A DNA stretch of 64,000 bases from Pseudomonas sp. ANT_J12 (lineage in GTDB: Bacteria > Pseudomonadota > Gammaproteobacteria > Pseudomonadales > Pseudomonadaceae): the NCBI RefSeq assembly GCF_008370045.1, contig NZ_VOBN01000006.1:248001-312000 (forward strand), read 5' to 3'. Below the pieces are notes generated by a model that saw nothing but the letters and a program-made list of their open reading frames with translations, was not told the DNA's origin and did no database searches. Below, in pieces: positions 45,461 to 54,575 of the stretch. How positions within the stretch are numbered: position 1 is the stretch's first letter; each line of letters opens with the position of its first letter. A program made the position numbers and the translations under genes.

Positions 45461-46858
45461 TCAAAACGGTAGTTGGAGATCAGGGGCAACACGCTTCAAC
45501 TGGACTTTGAATACGTCCTTGATGCGCTGCAGTTCAGCCTCGTCATCAGCCTCGAAACGCAACACCAGCACCGGTGTGGTGTTGGAGGCGCGCACCAGGC
45601 CCCAGCCTTTGGCGTAGTCGACCCGCACGCCGTCGATGGTGGTCAGGTCGGCGCCTTCGCCCCACTTCGCGTCGTGCAGAGCATCAATGATGCTGAATTT
45701 GCTCTCTTCGGTCACATGGATATTGATTTCAGGCGTAGAAATATCGTTCGGGAAGGTCGCAAACAGCTCTTCCGCGGTGGATTTTTCCTTGCTGAGGATC
45801 TCCAGCAACCGCGCGGCGCTGTAAATGCCGTCGTCGAAGCCGAACCAGCGCTCCTTGAAGAAGATGTGCCCGCTCATTTCGCCGGCCAACAGAGCGCCGG
45901 TTTGTTTCATTTTCTTTTTGATCAACGAATGACCGGTCTTCCACATTAGCGGACGACCGCCGTATTCCTTGATCAGTGGCGTCAGGCGGCGGGTGCATTT
46001 GACGTCGAAGATGATTTCCGCGTTGGCGTTGCGCGCCAGAACATCGCGGGCGAACAGCATCAGCAGGCGGTCCGGGTAGACGATGCTGCCGGTGTTGGTC
46101 ACCACGCCGACGCGGTCGCCGTCACCGTCGAAAGCCAGGCCCAGGTCGGCGTTGGTTTCCTTGACCTTGGCGATCAGGTCCACGAGGTTTTCAGGCTTGC
46201 CCGGATCCGGGTGATGGTTCGGGAAGTTGCCGTCGACGTCGCAGAACAGCGGGATGACTTCGCAATTCAGCGCTTCGATCAGTTGCGGGGCGATCACGCC
46301 AGCCGCGCCGTTACCGCAATCGACCACGACTTTGAGGCGACGGGCCAGTTTGATGTCCTGGACGATTTCGGTGTTGTAGCGATCGAGGATCTCGACCTGG
46401 GTGATGCTGCCCTTGCCGCTGGTCAGGTTGTTGGTTTTGAGGCGTTCGTGCAGGGCCTGGATCTGTTCGTTGGCCAGGGTGTCGCCGGCAATGACGATCT
46501 TGAAACCGTTGTAGTTCGACGGGTTGTGGCTGCCAGTCAACATGACACCGGATTTACCGGCCAGTACGTTGGCGGCGTAGTACAGCGCAGGCGTTGGCAC
46601 CAGGCCGACGTCGCTGACGTGGCAGCCGCTGTCGGCCAGGCCTTGAATCAGGCGTTCGACCAGTTCCGGGCCGGACAGGCGGCCATCGCGGCCGACGGAA
46701 ACATTGGGTTCGTCCTGAGCCAGGCTCTGGGCGCCGATGGCACGGCCGAGCCAGTAAGCGGTTTCACCGTTCAAGAATTCCGGGACGGTGCCGCGAATGT
46801 CGTAGGCGCGGAAGATGCTGTCGGGGAACTTGGGTGTGACTTGGGCTGGACTGCTCAT
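45461..46858 (-). CDS. algC: AlgC, phosphomannomutase/phosphoglucomutase
   Basis: A protein of 465 residues. The active-site phosphoserine loop is TGSHNPSNYNG, the metal-binding loop DGDGDRVG, the sugar-binding loop GEMSGHIFF and the phosphate-binding loop RASNTTPVLVLR. It serves alginate, LPS and rhamnolipid precursors. I chose the ATG at 46858 (MSSPAQVTPKFPDS); the 72 codons upstream are not conserved in known AlgC. This is the short form without an N-terminal membrane extension. It is 261 bases after dut, with a repeat hairpin between. Confidence 0.94.
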   Translation of the reverse strand: MSSPAQVTPKFPDSIFRAYDIRGTVPEFLNGETAYWLGRAIGAQSLAQDEPNVSVGRDGRLSGPELVERLIQGLADSGCHVSDVGLVPTPALYYAANVLAGKSGVMLTGSHNPSNYNGFKIVIAGDTLANEQIQALHERLKTNNLTSGKGSITQVEILDRYNTEIVQDIKLARRLKVVVDCGNGAAGVIAPQLIEALNCEVIPLFCDVDGNFPNHHPDPGKPENLVDLIAKVKETNADLGLAFDGDGDRVGVVTNTGSIVYPDRLLMLFARDVLARNANAEIIFDVKCTRRLTPLIKEYGGRPLMWKTGHSLIKKKMKQTGALLAGEMSGHIFFKERWFGFDDGIYSAARLLEILSKEKSTAEELFATFPNDISTPEINIHVTEESKFSIIDALHDAKWGEGADLTTIDGVRVDYAKGWGLVRASNTTPVLVLRFEADDEAELQRIKDVFKVQLKRVAPDLQLPF

Positions 46859-47074
46859 CTGTGGGATTGCTCCATTTCGAAAGTGACTGGACCTGCCAGG
46901 AATTAACTTGTCGGCAGGCTCAAACTGAAGGGTATGACGGCGTTTTCCACAGAGAGTTCGTGGTGTGCAAAGGCCATGACCGCGGCATCGGCGCGCATTT
47001 GGCCCGCCAATCCCTTGATATTCAGTGGTAAACCTTCCAGATGACGGCTGTGCAATTTGTACCCTGAAATGCAC

Positions 47075-47102
47075 TTGTGGCGAGGGAGCTCGCTCGCCAC
47101 AA
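47075..47102. repeat. Small TTGTGGCGAG palindrome
   Basis: TTGTGGCGAG and CTCGCCACAA form an inverted repeat around GGAGCTCG. It is the single-arm version of the family also seen at 55742-55875. Confidence 0.6.
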
Positions 47103-47119
47103 AGGGGGCATCTATCGGA

Positions 47120-47575
47120 TCAATGGCTACCGGAATGGCCGAAACCGCCGGCACCGCGCTCGGTTTCGACGAATTCTTCGACCATCTCGAAATGCGCTTG
47201 AACCACCGGTACAAGAACCAACTGAGCCAGACGCTCGCCCACTTCCAGGGTGAATTCCTTGTCGCTGCGGTTCCAGCACGAAACCATCAGCGGGCCCTGG
47301 TAATCGGAGTCGATCAGGCCAACCAGGTTGCCCAGCACGATGCCATGCTTATGGCCCAGGCCGGAGCGCGGCAGGATCAGCGCCGCCAGGCCCGGGTCGC
47401 CGATGTAGACGGACAGGCCGGTGGGGATCAGCAGGGTTTCGCCCGGCTTTATCACGGTGTCTTTTTCCAGCATGGCGCGCAGGTCGAGGCCGGCGGAGCC
47501 TGGGGTGGCGTACTGTGGCAGCGGGAAGTCGGTACCGATGCGGGGGTCGAGGATCTTGGCTTGCAAAGCGTGCAT
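47120..47575 (-). CDS. dut: dUTP diphosphatase
   Basis: A protein of 151 residues with all five dUTPase motifs: [44 protein letters not shown] and the C-terminal [10 protein letters not shown]. It removes dUTP and supplies dUMP for thymidylate. It lies five bases after coaBC, the standard arrangement. Confidence 0.97.
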   Translation of the reverse strand: MHALQAKILDPRIGTDFPLPQYATPGSAGLDLRAMLEKDTVIKPGETLLIPTGLSVYIGDPGLAALILPRSGLGHKHGIVLGNLVGLIDSDYQGPLMVSCWNRSDKEFTLEVGERLAQLVLVPVVQAHFEMVEEFVETERGAGGFGHSGSH

Positions 47576-47580
47576 GTAAA

Positions 47581-48789
47581 TTAAACCTGGTTCAGACGGT
47601 CGGCGATAAAAGTGATCAGCTGGCGAGCAATCTTGCTCTTGCTGGTCTGGGCGAAAAGCGTGGCGTGCAGGTCCCGGTCGATCACGCTGCAGGCGTTTTC
47701 TTCGCTGTTGAAGCCAATACTCGGGTTGGCGACGTCATTGGCGACGATCAAATCGAGGTTTTTGTCTTTCAGCTTGCGCGCAGCGTAATCAAGCAGGTGT
47801 TCGGTTTCGGCGGCAAAACCGACACTGAACGGACGGTCAGGGCGAGTGGCGATGCTGGCCAGAATGTCTGGATTGCGCACCATTTGAAGCAACAAGCCGT
47901 CGCCGTTCGTAGGATCTTTCTTGAGTTTTTGTGGGGCGACCACTTCCGGACGGTAGTCCGCGACCGCTGCCGAGGCGATAAACAAGTCGCAGGGGATCGC
48001 GGCTTCACAGGCGGCGAGCATGTCCCGGGCGCTGACCACATCGATGCGCGTCACGCGATCCGGCGTCGGCAAATGCACCGGGCCGGTGATCAGCGTGACG
48101 CGGGCGCCGGCTTCCACTGCGGCTTCGGCCAGGGCAAAGCCCATTTTCCCGGAGCTGTGGTTGGTGATGTAGCGCACCGGGTCGATGTTTTCCTGGGTCG
48201 GGCCGGCGGTGATCAGCACGTGTTTGCCGGTCAGCGCCATGCGCTGGAAGCAGTCCGCCGCGCACTGGGCGAGGTCGGTGGCTTCGAGCATGCGGCCCAT
48301 GCCGACGTCGCCGCAGGCCTGGCTGCCGGAGGCCGGGCCGAAGGACTTGATGCCGCGGCTTTCGAGGAGTTGCAGATTGGCCTGGGTCGCAGGATCGCGC
48401 CACATCGCCTGGTTCATCGCCGGGGCCACGGCGACCACGGCGTCGGTGGCCAGCACCAGCGTAGTCAGCAGGTCATTGGCGATGCCTTGGGCCAGGCGGG
48501 CGATCAAGTCCGCAGTAGCGGGGGCGATCAGCACCAGGTCGGCCCATTTGGCCAGCTCGATGTGGCCCATGGCGGCTTCGGCCGCGGGGTCCAGCAGGTC
48601 GAGATGGACCGGGTGCCCGGACAGCGCCTGCATGGTCAACGGGGTGATGAACTCGCTGCCGCCACGGGTCATGACCACGCGCACTTCGGCGCCCTGGTCG
48701 ATCAGGCGGCGAACCAGGTCGGCGCTCTTGTAGGCAGCAATGCCGCCGCCGACGCCCAGAACGATGCGTTTCCGATACAGCCGCTGCAT
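47581..48789 (-). CDS. coaBC: CoaBC, bifunctional phosphopantothenoylcysteine synthetase/decarboxylase
   Basis: A protein of 402 residues. The N-terminal flavoprotein decarboxylase ([24 protein letters not shown]) precedes the CoaB synthetase ([21 protein letters not shown], shown by its key [20 protein letters not shown]). It performs two steps of coenzyme A synthesis. I chose the ATG at 48789; the longer frame overlaps the radC promoter region. It is divergent from radC. Confidence 0.96.
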   Translation of the reverse strand: MQRLYRKRIVLGVGGGIAAYKSADLVRRLIDQGAEVRVVMTRGGSEFITPLTMQALSGHPVHLDLLDPAAEAAMGHIELAKWADLVLIAPATADLIARLAQGIANDLLTTLVLATDAVVAVAPAMNQAMWRDPATQANLQLLESRGIKSFGPASGSQACGDVGMGRMLEATDLAQCAADCFQRMALTGKHVLITAGPTQENIDPVRYITNHSSGKMGFALAEAAVEAGARVTLITGPVHLPTPDRVTRIDVVSARDMLAACEAAIPCDLFIASAAVADYRPEVVAPQKLKKDPTNGDGLLLQMVRNPDILASIATRPDRPFSVGFAAETEHLLDYAARKLKDKNLDLIVANDVANPSIGFNSEENACSVIDRDLHATLFAQTSKSKIARQLITFIADRLNQV

Positions 48790-48925
48790 AGGTCTGCCTT
48801 TCATTTCGTTGATGACTGCGTGGCGAAACCCCCTCCCCAGGGATGAATTCGTCCGCAAAAAAGATGGGCTACGATATCACAGCGACCGCTACGGAACAGC
48901 GGCGCCCACAGACCAGGGAGGTGTT

Positions 48926-49600
48926 ATGAGTATTCGTGATTGGCCAGCGGCGGAGCGGCCGCGGGAGAGGTTATTGGAGTTGGGCCCGGCGAGTCTTTCG
49001 GATGCCGAGCTGCTGGCGATTTTTTTACGGACCGGCGTCTCCGGCAAAAGCGCGGTGGACCTGGCGCGACACTTGTTGAGTCAGTTCGGCAACCTGCGTT
49101 CGCTGCTGGAGGCTGATCAAAAAACATTCAGCAAACAATTGGGGCTCGGGCCGGCGAAATTCGCTCAATTGCAGGCCGTTCAGGAAATGTCGCGACGGCA
49201 TCTGGCGGAACACTCACGGCAGAAGTCGGCGCTGGAAAACCCGCAGGCTGTTCGTGATTACCTCAAAGCGATGCTGCGCCATGAGCCTCACGAAGTATTC
49301 GGTTGTCTGTTTCTGGATTCCAGGCATCGGGTGCTGGCGTTCGAAGCGCTGTTTCGCGGCTCCATCGACAACACCAGCGTTTATCCGCGACAAGTGGTCA
49401 AGCGTGCCCTGGCTCACAACGCCGCAGCGCTGATCCTGTGCCACAACCACCCCTCCGGCAACGCCGACCCCAGTCAGGCGGACCGAATGCTGACCAAGAG
49501 GCTGCAGGAGGCGCTGGAGCTGGTTGATGTGCGAGTGCTCGACCATTTCATCGTCGGCGACGGTGATCCGCTGTCGATGGCCGAGTACGGCTGGATGTAG
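48926..49600 (+). CDS. radC: RadC (JAMM-fold) family protein
   Basis: A protein of 224 residues. An N-terminal helix-hairpin-helix region ([12 protein letters not shown]) precedes a JAB/MPN domain with [14 protein letters not shown], the full metal-binding motif. Length and position next to coaBC match chromosomal RadC. A role in repair is doubtful despite the name. I chose the ATG at 48926 after GGGAGG; the longer frame starts inside coaBC in antisense. Confidence 0.94.
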   Translation: MSIRDWPAAERPRERLLELGPASLSDAELLAIFLRTGVSGKSAVDLARHLLSQFGNLRSLLEADQKTFSKQLGLGPAKFAQLQAVQEMSRRHLAEHSRQKSALENPQAVRDYLKAMLRHEPHEVFGCLFLDSRHRVLAFEALFRGSIDNTSVYPRQVVKRALAHNAAALILCHNHPSGNADPSQADRMLTKRLQEALELVDVRVLDHFIVGDGDPLSMAEYGWM

Positions 49601-49690
49601 AAGCAGCTGCAGGTTTCAAGCTTCAAGCGGCCAGCTAAAGCAGTGCACGGCCTGCTCTAGCTTGCAGCTTGCAGCTTACGGCTTGAAGCT
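49601..49690. repeat. Repeat-rich AGCTTGCAGCTTGCAGCTT hairpin region
   Basis: Short units AGCTTCAAGC and AGCTTGCAGC are present in both orientations between convergent radC and the binding-protein gene. They can fold into a long imperfect hairpin and probably end transcription both ways. The far end overlaps the last codons of the binding-protein gene. Confidence 0.45.
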
Positions 49691-51265
49691 GATTTTGGAG
49701 TAATCCTGCCGGCCGAAAGGACTGACGGCGTAACCCTGCACATCCTTGCGCGTCAACGCGAACGCCGTCGGATGCGCCAGTGGCAGCCACAACGCCTGTT
49801 GCTGGATCTGCGCCTGGGCCTGTTCGTAGAGCTTGGTGCGTACGCCTTGCTCGCTGGTGGTCTTGCCGGCGCTGATCAGCTTGTCCAGGTCCTGGTTGCA
49901 GTAACGGGCGAAGTTGGTGCCGGACTTGACCGCCGCGCAGGAAAATTGCGGCGTGAGGAAGTTGTCCGGGTCGCCGTTGTCGCCGGCCCAGCCCATGAAC
50001 AGCAGGTCATGCTCGCCGGCCTTGGCGCGGCGGATCAGCTCGCCCCATTCGATCACGCGGATTTCGGCCTGGATGCCGATTTCCGCCAGATCGGACTGCA
50101 ACAGTTGCGCGCCGAGGCTCGGGTTGGGGTTCAGCAAGCTGCCGGACGGGCGAGTCCAGATGGTGGTTTGGAAACCGTCCTTGAGGCCGGCCTTGGCCAT
50201 CAATGCCTTGGCTTTCGCCACGTCGTGGGGATAACCCGGCAGGCTCTTGGCGTAGCTCCAGGTGTTCGGCGGGTAAGGGCCGTTGGCGGCTTCGGCGGTG
50301 TCCTCGAACACAGCCTTGAGGTAATTGGCCTTGTCGAACGCGAGGTTGATCGCCTGGCGTACTTCGGGCTTGTCCAGCGGTGGATGCTGACTGTTGATGC
50401 CGACGAATGCGGTCATGAACGCGTCAGTCTTTTCCACTTTCAGCGTCGGCTCTTGCTTGGCGGCCACCACATCCAGTGGCTTGGGCGACAGGGCGATCTG
50501 GCACTCGTTGCGGCGCAGTTTCTGCAAACGCACATTGGCGTCCGGGGTGATGGCGAAGATCAACGGATCCACTGACGGCTTGCCACCGAAGTAGTCGGCA
50601 TTGGCCTTGTAGCGGATCACGGCGTCTTTCTGGAACCGCGTAAAGATGAAGGGGCCGCTGCCGATCGGCTGGCTGTTGAGCTTTTCGGGCGTGCCGGCCT
50701 TCAGCAGTTTGTCGGCGTATTCAGCGGAATAGATCGAGGCGAAGCCCATGCTCAGGGTGGCGAGGAAGGTCGAGTCGGGGTGATCGAGGGTGAAGCGCAC
50801 GGTCAGCGGATCGAGGGCGTCGATCTTTTTGATCAGTGCCGGCAGTTGCATCGACTGGGCATGGGGGAAGCCGCTCTGGGCGACTTTGTGCCACGGGTGA
50901 GCCGGGTCGAGCATGCGGTCGAAGCTGAATTTGACGTCTTCGGCGCTCAAATCGCGAGTCGGGCTGAAGTACTCGGTTTTGTGGAGTTTCACTTGCGGGT
51001 GCAATTTGAAGACGTAGCTCAGGCCGTCGGGCGAGACTTCCCAGCTGTCCGCAAGGCTGGCGACCACTTTGCCGCTGGCGGTGTCGAAGTCCACCAGGCG
51101 ATTCATCAGTACATCGGCCGAGGCGTTGGTGGTGGTCAGCGAGTTGTACTGCACCACGTCGAACCCTTCAGGGCTGGCCTCGGTGCAGACGGTCAGGGCG
51201 GCGGCTTGGGCCAGCGGGCTCAGTAACAATGGGGCAAGCAGCAGCGGTAGGGCAGCGAGGCGCAT
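49676..51265 (-). CDS. ABC transporter substrate-binding protein, family 5 (dipeptide type)
   Basis: A protein of 529 residues with a signal peptide (LPLLLAPLLLSPLAQAAA) and a SBP_bac_5 fold: VCTEASPEGFDVVQYNS, RDLSAEDVKFSFDRMLDP and WAGDNGDPDNFLTP. Proteins this close to DppA and OppA bind di- or oligopeptides in the periplasm. No permease or ATPase genes are adjacent, so it must share a transporter encoded elsewhere. It is convergent with radC; the rpmB promoter lies beyond its start. Confidence 0.88.
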   Translation of the reverse strand: MRLAALPLLLAPLLLSPLAQAAALTVCTEASPEGFDVVQYNSLTTTNASADVLMNRLVDFDTASGKVVASLADSWEVSPDGLSYVFKLHPQVKLHKTEYFSPTRDLSAEDVKFSFDRMLDPAHPWHKVAQSGFPHAQSMQLPALIKKIDALDPLTVRFTLDHPDSTFLATLSMGFASIYSAEYADKLLKAGTPEKLNSQPIGSGPFIFTRFQKDAVIRYKANADYFGGKPSVDPLIFAITPDANVRLQKLRRNECQIALSPKPLDVVAAKQEPTLKVEKTDAFMTAFVGINSQHPPLDKPEVRQAINLAFDKANYLKAVFEDTAEAANGPYPPNTWSYAKSLPGYPHDVAKAKALMAKAGLKDGFQTTIWTRPSGSLLNPNPSLGAQLLQSDLAEIGIQAEIRVIEWGELIRRAKAGEHDLLFMGWAGDNGDPDNFLTPQFSCAAVKSGTNFARYCNQDLDKLISAGKTTSEQGVRTKLYEQAQAQIQQQALWLPLAHPTAFALTRKDVQGYAVSPFGRQDYSKISFKP

Positions 51266-51533
51266 GGTCGGATTCCTTTACAGATCGAAGGCCCATCTGC
51301 AAGTGCAGTCTGGAAAAGGCCTACCCTAGTGGGCTCTTTTGCAAATGACTATCCCCATTTTCATTTTGAGGCGACTATAGGCGCCTTATTTGGGTGTGCG
51401 CGGTTTCATAAAGCCCTTGATTGGCGTGTTGGCCGATGCTCTGCGACGAGCGGTCGCCATCGACGACAGCCTTTGTCCAAGGCGCTCGTAGCCCGGAAAA
51501 TGGGCTTTTTGTGAATTCATCGCACACCGAATG

Positions 51534-51562
51534 TTGTTGCTCTCTGGTCTTTCTGGTATAAA
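51534..51562 (+). promoter_or_regulatory. Probable sigma-70 promoter of rpmB-rpmG
   Basis: TTGTTG, a 17-base spacer and TATAAA. It lies about 150 bases ahead of rpmB. The stretch 51266-51533 before it, back to the binding-protein gene, holds no credible gene. Confidence 0.6.
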
Positions 51563-51710
51563 GCAGCGCTCTTTTCTAGGGGCCCGGTTCCTTCACTGTA
51601 GGTGTAGCCGGTAAGACCTCTAAAGAAACGCGGCGCCTGGCGCCAAATGACTGAGAGATTAAGCGGCCAACCCATGCCGGGTTGGGCATGTGGTTTTAGA
51701 GGGCTGAGGC
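51563..51710 (+). promoter_or_regulatory. Long 5' leader of rpmB
   Basis: About 140 bases between the promoter and the start codon. It contains a hairpin CCAACCC-ATGCC-GGGTTGG at 51667-51685 and a GGCGCCTGGCGCC palindrome near 51630-51645. Leaders of this kind can mediate ribosomal-protein autoregulation, but none is known to me for L28. Confidence 0.35.
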
Positions 51711-51944
51711 ATGTCGAGAGTCTGTCAAGTTACCGGTAAGGGTCCGGTAACTGGGAATAACATTTCCCACGCAAACAACAAAACCCGTCGTCGTTTCCTG
51801 CCGAACCTGCAGCATCATCGCTTCTGGGTTGAAGAAGAGAAACGTTTCGTGCGTCTGCGCGTATCTGCCAAAGGCATGCGTATCATCGACAAGCGTGGCA
51901 TCACTGTCGTGCTGGCCGAAATCCGCAAAGCTGGCAAGATCTAA
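51711..51944 (+). CDS. rpmB: Ribosomal protein L28
   Basis: A protein of 77 residues beginning [20 protein letters not shown]. The sequence is typical of bacterial L28, a basic large-subunit protein. It is the first gene of the rpmB-rpmG operon, followed eleven bases later by rpmG. A GAGG lies ahead of the ATG. Confidence 0.97.
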   Translation: MSRVCQVTGKGPVTGNNISHANNKTRRRFLPNLQHHRFWVEEEKRFVRLRVSAKGMRIIDKRGITVVLAEIRKAGKI

Positions 51945-51955
51945 GGGAGCTAATC

Positions 51956-52111
51956 ATGCGTGAATTGATTCGAATGATTTCTAGCGCCGGTACTGGTCAC
52001 TTCTACACTACCGACAAGAACAAGCGTACTACCCCGGACAAGCTCGAAAAGCGCATGTTCGACCCGCGCGTTCGTAAGCACGTGATGTACAAAGAAGGCA
52101 AAATCAAGTAA
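51956..52111 (+). CDS. rpmG: Ribosomal protein L33
   Basis: A protein of 51 residues read directly: it begins [20 protein letters not shown] and ends [11 protein letters not shown]. The zinc-binding Cys pairs of the alternative L33 are absent, so this is the zinc-free form. AAGGGAG precedes the ATG, eleven bases after rpmB. Confidence 0.96.
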   Translation: MRELIRMISSAGTGHFYTTDKNKRTTPDKLEKRMFDPRVRKHVMYKEGKIK

Positions 52112-52129
52112 TTGATTTTTCTCTCTTAC

Positions 52130-52165
52130 AAAAAAGGCCCGTATCGCGAGATACGGGCCTTTTTT
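52130..52165. terminator. Bidirectional terminator after rpmG
   Basis: AAAAAAGGCCCGTATC pairs with GATACGGGCCTTTTTT around GCGA, a sixteen-pair stem with A and T runs. Confidence 0.9.
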
Positions 52166-52200
52166 GTTGCCTGTGGGTTATGCATTGCCTGTCAGGACGC

Positions 52201-52266
52201 CTTCGCGGGCAAGCCTCGCCCCTGCGGATCACACTGAACTGTAGGAGCGAGGCTTGCCCGCGAAGA
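52201..52266. repeat. Inverted REP pair
   Basis: CTTCGCGGGCAAGCCTCGCC and GGCTTGCCCGCGAAG face each other about 35 bases apart, with GTAGGAGCGA on the second arm. It sits between convergent rpmG and the cupin gene. Confidence 0.75.
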
Positions 52267-52298
52267 GGCCGGCCCGGACAACACAAATCCACTAATCC

Positions 52299-52661
52299 TC
52301 AAGCCTTCTGTTCAAACACCACATAAATCTTGCGGCACGACTCCAGCACTTCCCAGGTCCCGCGAAAACCCGCCGGAATCACAAAACGATCACCCACCCG
52401 CAGCGTCTTGCTGTTGCCATCGTTATCGCGCAGAACCGACACGCCCTGAACGATCTCGCAGTATTCATGTTCGGTGTAATTCACCAGCCACTGGCCGATT
52501 TCGCCTTCCCACACACCAGCGCTCATCTGCCCGCACGGGCTGTTGTAGTGGTTGTACACCGCTTGCTCGGGGTCGCCCTTGAGGACTTTGGCCGGGTCCG
52601 GCCGATAGCGATCGGGCTGGGTGGTGGCTTGGCTGAAGTCGACGACATCCTGGATATTCAT
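52299..52661 (-). CDS. Cupin-domain protein (DUF861-like)
   Basis: A protein of 120 residues from ATG 52661 (MNIQDVVDFSQATTQPDRY). The cupin core is EHEYCEIVQGVSVLRDN and VGDRFVIPAGFRGTWEVLE, which resembles the EutQ/DUF861 group. Several of these lie next to amine-catabolism genes, as this one does (divergent from an aldehyde dehydrogenase). The metal ligands are partly present (His and Glu in EHEYCE). The role, catalytic or sensory, is unknown. Confidence 0.78.
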   Translation of the reverse strand: MNIQDVVDFSQATTQPDRYRPDPAKVLKGDPEQAVYNHYNSPCGQMSAGVWEGEIGQWLVNYTEHEYCEIVQGVSVLRDNDGNSKTLRVGDRFVIPAGFRGTWEVLESCRKIYVVFEQKA

Positions 52662-52900
52662 TTTGTTGTAATCCCCCGTGATTGCGGCGCAATGGCTGAA
52701 AAGACCCAAAGTCTATGTTTATTAAAATGAACACTGCAAGGCCGTTTTCCGACCTTGTGTCAAATATATTGAAACAACCCCGGCCACTGGTTTAGGGTGG
52801 CAGGTGCCTCGGGCCGATAGTAGGCTGTGCCGGGCAGAATTCCTGACAGCACCCGCGAAGAACGCGGGGCTCTCGTATTCAACAAGAGGAGGACACTCGA

Positions 52901-54394
52901 ATGACCACCCTGACTCGTGCCGACTGGGAACAACGGGCTCGCGATCTGAAGATCGAAGGCCGCGCCTACATCAATGGCGAATACACCGATGCCGTCTCCA
53001 GCGAGACCTTCGAGTGCATCAGCCCGGTCGATGGCCGTCTGCTGGGCAAGATTGCCAGCTGTGACGCCGCCGACGCCCAGCGCGCCGTGGAAAACGCCCG
53101 CGCCACCTTCAATTCCGGCGTGTGGTCGCGCCTGGCGCCGACCAAACGCAAAGCCACCATGATTCGTTTCGCCGGCCTGCTCAAACAGCACGCCGAAGAA
53201 CTCGCCCTGCTTGAAACCCTGGACATGGGCAAGCCGATCAGCGACTCCCTGTACATCGACGTTCCCGGCGCGGCGCAAGCCCTGAGCTGGAGCGGCGAGG
53301 CCATCGACAAGATCTACGACGAAGTGGCCGCCACTCCGCACGATCAACTGGGTCTGGTCACTCGCGAGCCAGTCGGCGTGGTCGGCGCCATCGTGCCGTG
53401 GAACTTCCCGCTGATGATGGCCTGCTGGAAACTCGGCCCGGCGCTGTCCACCGGTAACTCGGTGATCCTCAAGCCGTCGGAAAAATCCCCGCTGACCGCT
53501 ATCCGTATCGCGGCGCTGGCTGTTGAAGCCGGCATTCCGAAAGGCGTGCTGAACGTGCTGCCAGGCTACGGCCACACCGTCGGCAAGGCCCTGGCCCTGC
53601 ACAACGACGTGGACACCCTGGTGTTCACCGGTTCGACCAAGATCGCCAAGCAACTGCTGATCTATTCGGGCGAATCGAACATGAAGCGCGTCTGGCTCGA
53701 AGCCGGCGGCAAGAGCCCGAACATCGTGTTCGCCGATGCCCCGGACCTGCAAGCCGCCGCCGAATCCGCCGCCAGCGCCATCGCCTTCAACCAGGGCGAA
53801 GTCTGCACCGCCGGTTCGCGTCTGCTGGTCGAGCGTTCGATCAAGGACACCTTCCTGCCGCTGGTGATCGAAGCACTGAAAACCTGGAAGCCGGGCAATC
53901 CGCTGGACCCGGCGACCAACGTTGGCGCGTTGGTGGACACCCAGCAGATGAACACCGTGCTGTCCTACATCGAATCCGGCCACACCGATGGCGCCAAACT
54001 GGTGGCCGGCGGCAAGCGCATCCTGCAGGAAACCGGCGGCACCTACGTTGAACCGACGATTTTCGACGGCGTGAACAACGCGATGAAAATCGCCCAGGAG
54101 GAAATCTTTGGCCCTGTGTTGTCGGTCATCGCTTTCGATACCGCCGAAGAAGCCATTGCGATTGCCAACGACACGCCCTACGGCCTGGCCGCTGCGGTGT
54201 GGACCAAGGACATCTCCAAGGCACACCTGACCGCCAAGGCCCTGCGTGCCGGTAGCGTGTGGGTCAACCAGTACGACGGCGGCGACATGACTGCGCCGTT
54301 CGGTGGTTTCAAACAGTCGGGCAATGGTCGCGACAAGTCGCTGCATGCGTTCGACAAGTACACCGAGCTGAAGGCGACCTGGATCAAGTTGTAA
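52901..54394 (+). CDS. Aldehyde dehydrogenase of polyamine/aminoaldehyde catabolism (KauB/PuuC type)
   Basis: A protein of 497 residues with catalytic Cys in FNQGEVCTAGSR, the general base Glu in VWLEAGGKSPN and the cofactor loop FTGSTKIAKQ. Overall sequence is that of gamma-glutamyl-aminobutyraldehyde/4-guanidinobutyraldehyde dehydrogenases. The position next to rpmG and an MFS gene matches P. aeruginosa KauB (from memory), so oxidation of aminoaldehydes from polyamines or arginine is likely. Which substrate cannot be told from sequence. Confidence 0.86.
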   Translation: MTTLTRADWEQRARDLKIEGRAYINGEYTDAVSSETFECISPVDGRLLGKIASCDAADAQRAVENARATFNSGVWSRLAPTKRKATMIRFAGLLKQHAEELALLETLDMGKPISDSLYIDVPGAAQALSWSGEAIDKIYDEVAATPHDQLGLVTREPVGVVGAIVPWNFPLMMACWKLGPALSTGNSVILKPSEKSPLTAIRIAALAVEAGIPKGVLNVLPGYGHTVGKALALHNDVDTLVFTGSTKIAKQLLIYSGESNMKRVWLEAGGKSPNIVFADAPDLQAAAESAASAIAFNQGEVCTAGSRLLVERSIKDTFLPLVIEALKTWKPGNPLDPATNVGALVDTQQMNTVLSYIESGHTDGAKLVAGGKRILQETGGTYVEPTIFDGVNNAMKIAQEEIFGPVLSVIAFDTAEEAIAIANDTPYGLAAAVWTKDISKAHLTAKALRAGSVWVNQYDGGDMTAPFGGFKQSGNGRDKSLHAFDKYTELKATWIKL

Positions 54395-54423
54395 GTCTCA
54401 AGCCTGCGGTGTTGCTGATCACG

Positions 54424-54452
54424 CCTTCGCGGGCAAGCCTCGCTCCTACAGA
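54424..54452. repeat. Single REP arm
   Basis: CCTTCGCGGGCAAGCCTCGC followed by TCCTACAG, the same unit as at 52201 and 59402, here without a partner. Confidence 0.7.
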
Positions 54453-54575
54453 GATCGCGTAGGGCGGGGCGACGCGGTACCACAGGTCTATCGCCGCAGC
54501 CGGACTTTCCTCAAAGGAAGGTCCGGCTGTGTCGTCTCTGTTGTTTGAAAAACACTATCCACAGGAGCGTGGAAC

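Noticed and set aside
47515..48846. A 443-codon plus-strand frame
   Set aside because: It lies antisense to coaBC.
51329..51514. A 61-codon frame upstream of rpmB
   Set aside because: It has no ribosome binding site and overlaps the promoter region; no similarity is recognisable.
52760..54346. A 528-codon minus-strand frame
   Set aside because: It is antisense to the aldehyde dehydrogenase and shows no domain.
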